Shown here: positions 61,021-64,000 of the stretch, piece by piece
Position numbering within the stretch: the stretch's first letter is position 1
Layout: each line of letters begins with the position of its first letter
DNA from: Oscillospiraceae bacterium
GTDB taxonomy: Bacteria; Bacillota; Clostridia; Oscillospirales; Ruminococcaceae
Assembly (NCBI GenBank): GCA_902363145.1
Contig: CABIZB010000007.1
Location: 1-64,000 of the forward strand
DNA: 64,000 nt
Reading direction: 5' to 3'
Position numbers and translations under genes: made by a program
Notes under the pieces: generated by a model
Database searches by the model: none
Told to the model about the DNA's origin: nothing
Seen by the model: only the letters and a program-made list of their open reading frames with translations

Positions 61021-62403
61021 TTATTTTCCTACACAGAAATGTGAGAATACTTCATTTACAACGGATTCCGTGGTGCGCTCGCCCGTAAGTTCAGTCAAAG
61101 CATTTTCAGCTTCGTCAAGAACAATGTTAACAGCATCAAGAGTAATGCCGCCCTTAACCGCATCAAGCGCTTCGGAAATGCAGCTTATCGCCTTGTCAAG
61201 ACACTGCTTCTGGCGCTCATTTACGGAAAGCTCCTCACATACATTACTATCTGTAATAAATAAATCATACAATACTTCTTGTATTTTATCTGTACCCTCA
61301 CCCTTTGCGGCAGAGATTTCAACAACATTATCAAAATTGTTGAAAACCTCCTGCCTATCAAGAACGCCCTCACAATCGCTTTTGTTTATGCAGGCAATTT
61401 TCTTGGCAGAGGCATTTTTGCAGGCTCTTATAAGGCTCTTGTCATCATCATCAAGAGGAATGCTGTTGTCAAAGACAGCAATGATAAGGTCAGCGGAGGA
61501 AAGCTTTTTCACTGCCTTTTCAATGCCTGCTCCCTCAATGATGTCTTCCGTTTCACGTATTCCCGCAGTGTCGGAAAGGCGCAAGACAATGTCTCCCAGA
61601 CTGACGGACTCTTCAACAATATCCCTTGTGGTGCCTGCAATATCCGTGACAATGCTCCTGTCACAGCCACTGAGCAGATTCATAAGGGTGCTTTTGCCCA
61701 CGTTGGGCTTTCCTGCAATTACCGTGTCTATGCCTGCCTTTAAGATGCGGGTGTTGTCATATGCACGGCGGATTTTTTCAAGCTCGTTTAGGATATCGGA
61801 AAGCTCTGTGCACATATTGTCGTCATCGACCTCGGGAATATCATCTTCGGGGTAATCTATCCATGCGCCGATCTCTCCCAGCAGATGCAACAGCCTTTCG
61901 GAGCAGCCGTGTATCTTTTTGTAAAGCATTCCCTCACGGACGTTGAGCGCACGTCTGTGGGAAGCATTGCCCTCGGCGGATATGATATCCATTACCGCCT
62001 CAGCCTGAGTAAGCGAAAGCTTGCCGTTTATGAACGCTCGCTTTGTAAATTCTCCCCCGGGAGCAGGCACGGCTCCGCAGTCGTATATGGCTCTTAGCAC
62101 CTTTTCGGTGATGAAAATGCCGCCGTGGCATGATATTTCAGCCACATCTTCGCCTGTGTATGACCTTGGCGCTCTGAAAATTGTGATAACTCCGTCGTCC
62201 AGCTCATCGCCATCGGAGGTGTGTATCTTGCCGTATGCGCAGGTGTAGCCCTCCATTTCGGAAGGCTTTTTCTTTGATGAAAGGGGAGTAAATATCCTGT
62301 CAGCAATTTCAAAAGCATTATCCCCCGATATCCTTATGACGGAAATTCCGCCTGCCGCACGGGGAGTTGAAACTGCGGCTACGGTGCTGTCGGAAATTAT
62401 CAT
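61021..62403 (-). CDS. mnmE: tRNA modification GTPase MnmE (TrmE)
   Basis: The 460-residue protein has the folate-binding N-terminal domain (STPRAAGGISVIRISG), the G domain with GKPNVGKSTLMNLL (about 232), DTAGIRETED and NKSD, and the C-terminal FCVGK whose cysteine is catalytically important. With MnmG it installs the cmnm5 group on U34. Its ATG overlaps the stop of the upstream membrane-protein gene (ATGA), so both are translated from one mRNA. Confidence 0.96.
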   Translation of the reverse strand: MIISDSTVAAVSTPRAAGGISVIRISGDNAFEIADRIFTPLSSKKKPSEMEGYTCAYGKIHTSDGDELDDGVITIFRAPRSYTGEDVAEISCHGGIFITEKVLRAIYDCGAVPAPGGEFTKRAFINGKLSLTQAEAVMDIISAEGNASHRRALNVREGMLYKKIHGCSERLLHLLGEIGAWIDYPEDDIPEVDDDNMCTELSDILNELEKIRRAYDNTRILKAGIDTVIAGKPNVGKSTLMNLLSGCDRSIVTDIAGTTRDIVEESVSLGDIVLRLSDTAGIRETEDIIEGAGIEKAVKKLSSADLIIAVFDNSIPLDDDDKSLIRACKNASAKKIACINKSDCEGVLDRQEVFNNFDNVVEISAAKGEGTDKIQEVLYDLFITDSNVCEELSVNERQKQCLDKAISCISEALDAVKGGITLDAVNIVLDEAENALTELTGERTTESVVNEVFSHFCVGK

Positions 62404-63320
62404 GCCCTGTCTTTCCTTTCTGAGGCTCTTTCTCTCAGCTTTGCACGGATATTTTCAAATTCCTTTCTGTACTTTACAGAGTGCATACTTGGGAAAGCCT
62501 TAATCATTCTTTCAACGTTCTTATCGCTGAACGCCACAAGAGCGTCATATCTTGCACGGAGCTTTTCAACAGTTTCGTCCTTCATATCGGTAATATTTTC
62601 CTTGATGTCATTTCTAAGCTCGGCAGCTTTTTCCTCGCCCTCCATCCTCTTGGCATAGATAGCGGCAGCGGCTTCACTGCCCTTGTCAACGGCAGTAAGT
62701 GCGGTATCCGCAAGAGCTTTGCCAAGCTTCTGGGAGCTGTTGTACATTTTCTCCGATATTTCGGAAATCTCTTTCAGTCTCAGGTTCAGCTTATATACAG
62801 CCGCTACGGAATTGGAGCAGTCAATGATTATAAGCACGCCCATAACGCCGATGAAAACAGTTCCCGCAGTTGTGGGAATACTGTCAACCAGCCATTCTAT
62901 CTGCGGCTCTGCGCAGTATTCAACGATAAGGCAGCCCATTCCCCAGAGGATACTGGTTTTAAGGCAGATATACCCCTTGAAATTAAAATGCTCGTCCGAA
63001 TAATCCCACCAGACATTGTGGAATATCATCTTCATGATAACGCCCACAAAAAACTCAAACGCCGTACATATAAGCGACGAACAGATGAACATAAGTATCG
63101 GGATATCCATGAACGGGTGGAGCAGTATGGTTATTATCAGCACACCTAAGCCGTATATGGGGCATATGGGCATACTTAAAAATCCACGGTTTGAATACTC
63201 GCCCATTTTAAGCGCATGGGCGCACACCTCTATTGCCCAACCGATAAACGACCACACAATAAACAAAAGGCACATTTCGTACAGGCTGAAGCCTAAAATA
63301 TCAATTTTCTCGTAAAACAT
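62400..63320 (-). CDS. Membrane protein of the putative ABC-transporter permease (CmpB-like) family
   Basis: The 306-residue protein has about five membrane helices in its first 170 residues (LCLLFIVWSFIGWAIEV-like first helix, GEYSNRGFLSMPICPIYGLG loop, FEFFVGVIMKMIFHNVWWDYS). A long charged coiled coil (about 175-306) follows. The N-terminal half fits the family annotated as putative ABC transporter permease (PF06541), which lacks proof of transport. It overlaps mnmE by four bases. Confidence 0.8.
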   Translation of the reverse strand: MFYEKIDILGFSLYEMCLLFIVWSFIGWAIEVCAHALKMGEYSNRGFLSMPICPIYGLGVLIITILLHPFMDIPILMFICSSLICTAFEFFVGVIMKMIFHNVWWDYSDEHFNFKGYICLKTSILWGMGCLIVEYCAEPQIEWLVDSIPTTAGTVFIGVMGVLIIIDCSNSVAAVYKLNLRLKEISEISEKMYNSSQKLGKALADTALTAVDKGSEAAAAIYAKRMEGEEKAAELRNDIKENITDMKDETVEKLRARYDALVAFSDKNVERMIKAFPSMHSVKYRKEFENIRAKLRERASERKDRA

Positions 63321-63321
63321 A

Positions 63322-63552
63322 TCACTTATTCAGCTTCTCTTTCAGTTCCTTTGCTATCTTTTCGTATTCCAGCTTGTCGATCTCCATGGCTTTTGCTACC
63401 ATCATTTTCTTGGCCGCCTTGAGATTTTCGGCTGTGTATTTGGTATTCATTCTGTCTTTCCACTGCTTTTCGATCTTCTTGTCCTGCTTATTCTTTTCTT
63501 TGATAAGCTCCTTGAATGTGTTAGGTTCTTTTTTCCCGAAAAGTATTCCCAT
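63322..63552 (-). CDS. Small charged coiled-coil protein, unknown function
   Basis: I do not recognise this 76-residue protein. It is mostly helical and rich in Lys and Glu (ELIKEKNKQDKKIEKQWKDRMN; EKIAKELKEKLNK), with no membrane segment. ACAGGAG precedes the ATG, and the stop is one base before the start of the next gene, so it heads an operon with the membrane protein and mnmE. Confidence 0.7.
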   Translation of the reverse strand: MGILFGKKEPNTFKELIKEKNKQDKKIEKQWKDRMNTKYTAENLKAAKKMMVAKAMEIDKLEYEKIAKELKEKLNK

Positions 63553-63581
63553 GTCGATTCTCCTGTCTGATAATATACCGA

Positions 63582-63608
63582 AAAGGGGTAAGAAAAACTT
63601 ACCCCTTT
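63582..63608 (-). terminator. Terminator of gyrA
   Basis: Perfect 11-bp arms AAAGGGGTAAG (63582-63592) and CTTACCCCTTT (63598-63608) just after the gyrA stop. Confidence 0.82.
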
Positions 63609-63614
63609 ATGAAA

Positions 63615-64000
63615 TTATTCTTCAGTATCTTCCTGATCGTCCTCGTCATCATCGGGAGCTTCGTCAATAACGACCTCGTTCTGCTCTTCTGCGGCAGCCT
63701 CAGCCATTTCCTTTTCAAGCTCTTCCTCGGAGGGCTGTTCTATCTTTTCTGTCTCGGCGCTGTCGTCATGCTCGGCACGGGTGAATGCAACCACTTTGTC
63801 CTCGCCGCTTACTCTCATAAGCTTAACGCCCGTTGCATACCTGCCCATGATGCGGATATCGCAGGCACGTATTCTTATGATAACGCCGTCTGTTGCTATC
63901 ATGATAATATCGTCTTCCTCGTCAACTATCTTTATGCCGCATACATAGCCCTTATCATCGGACACCTTGTAGTTGAGCATACCATAGCCGCCTCTGTTCT
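63615..64000 (-). CDS. gyrA: DNA gyrase subunit A, C-terminal end (partial)
   Basis: Only the last ~128 codons are present. The visible part is the final blade of the GyrA beta-pinwheel: NRGGYG, NYKVSDDKGYVCGIKIVDEEDDIIMIATDGVIIR split over two strands, then RIMGRYATGVKLMRV. A very acidic tail follows (EEELEKEMAEAAAEEQNE to the DDDEDD end), as in many Firmicute gyrases. The catalytic domain is outside the window. GyrA with GyrB introduces negative supercoils into DNA. Confidence 0.9.
   Translation of the reverse strand, partial: NRGGYGMLNYKVSDDKGYVCGIKIVDEEDDIIMIATDGVIIRIRACDIRIMGRYATGVKLMRVSGEDKVVAFTRAEHDDSAETEKIEQPSEEELEKEMAEAAAEEQNEVVIDEAPDDDEDDQEDTEE

Overview
The window looks like the chromosome of a Ruminococcus-type gut or rumen bacterium (Firmicutes, Clostridia). 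This rests on the gene set: a Spo0A-type regulator, a Phe T-box, RNHCP and DUF3343 proteins, secreted proteins with Thr/Glu-rich linkers, and plant-polysaccharide enzymes of families GH26, GH43 and GH16. The species cannot be fixed from the sequence alone.

Left end (1-4.6 kb): fragment of an integrative conjugative element on the minus strand (DUF6017 replication initiator, DUF5348, PcfB, VirD4 coupling protein). The VirD4 gene is broken near position 119 by a second element whose serine recombinase gene begins at position 34 and runs off the window. On the other side, the element abuts a serine recombinase that has lost its catalytic N-terminus (3137-4573), so this is a nest of insertions.

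Middle-left (4.7-30 kb): chromosomal housekeeping genes. These are glycogen phosphorylase and galE, ttcA and nnr with a probable PD-(D/E)XK protein between them, a tsaD-rimI-dusB cluster, prmA, and a pheS-(membrane protein)-pheT operon behind a Phe-specific T-box. Then come an RNHCP protein, a GH26 lipoprotein and an amidohydrolase coupled to a 59-residue membrane protein.

Middle (30-46.8 kb): a secreted 3D-domain protein; fliA-cheD next to an AraC regulator; tRNA-Arg(CCG); a drug-efflux MFS gene behind a 12-codon leader peptide and mutually exclusive hairpins; a decayed AraC/GyrI regulator; a calcium-type P-ATPase; an ECF sigma/beta-propeller pair; a 36-residue peptide gene ending in a 21-bp hairpin; initiator tRNA-fMet; a transglutaminase-like protein; a Dxs-like enzyme and a GH43 enzyme.

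Right (46.8-64 kb): rpmG-secE-nusG-rplK-rplA, a secreted alkaline phosphatase, a YibE/F protein, a Spo0A-like regulator, a class V aminotransferase with a DUF3343 partner, feoA, rsmE, GH16, mnmG, cdd, mnmE, a membrane protein, a small coiled protein and the 3' end of gyrA.

Two dispersed non-coding families stand out. One is a roughly 102-bp palindromic MITE-like element, four copies, all upstream of genes and with promoter-like outward ends. The other is a longer modular repeat, two long and two short copies, all downstream of genes, whose hairpins change sequence but keep pairing. I consider these two, the efflux-gene leader and the 36-residue peptide locus the best candidates for undescribed biology.
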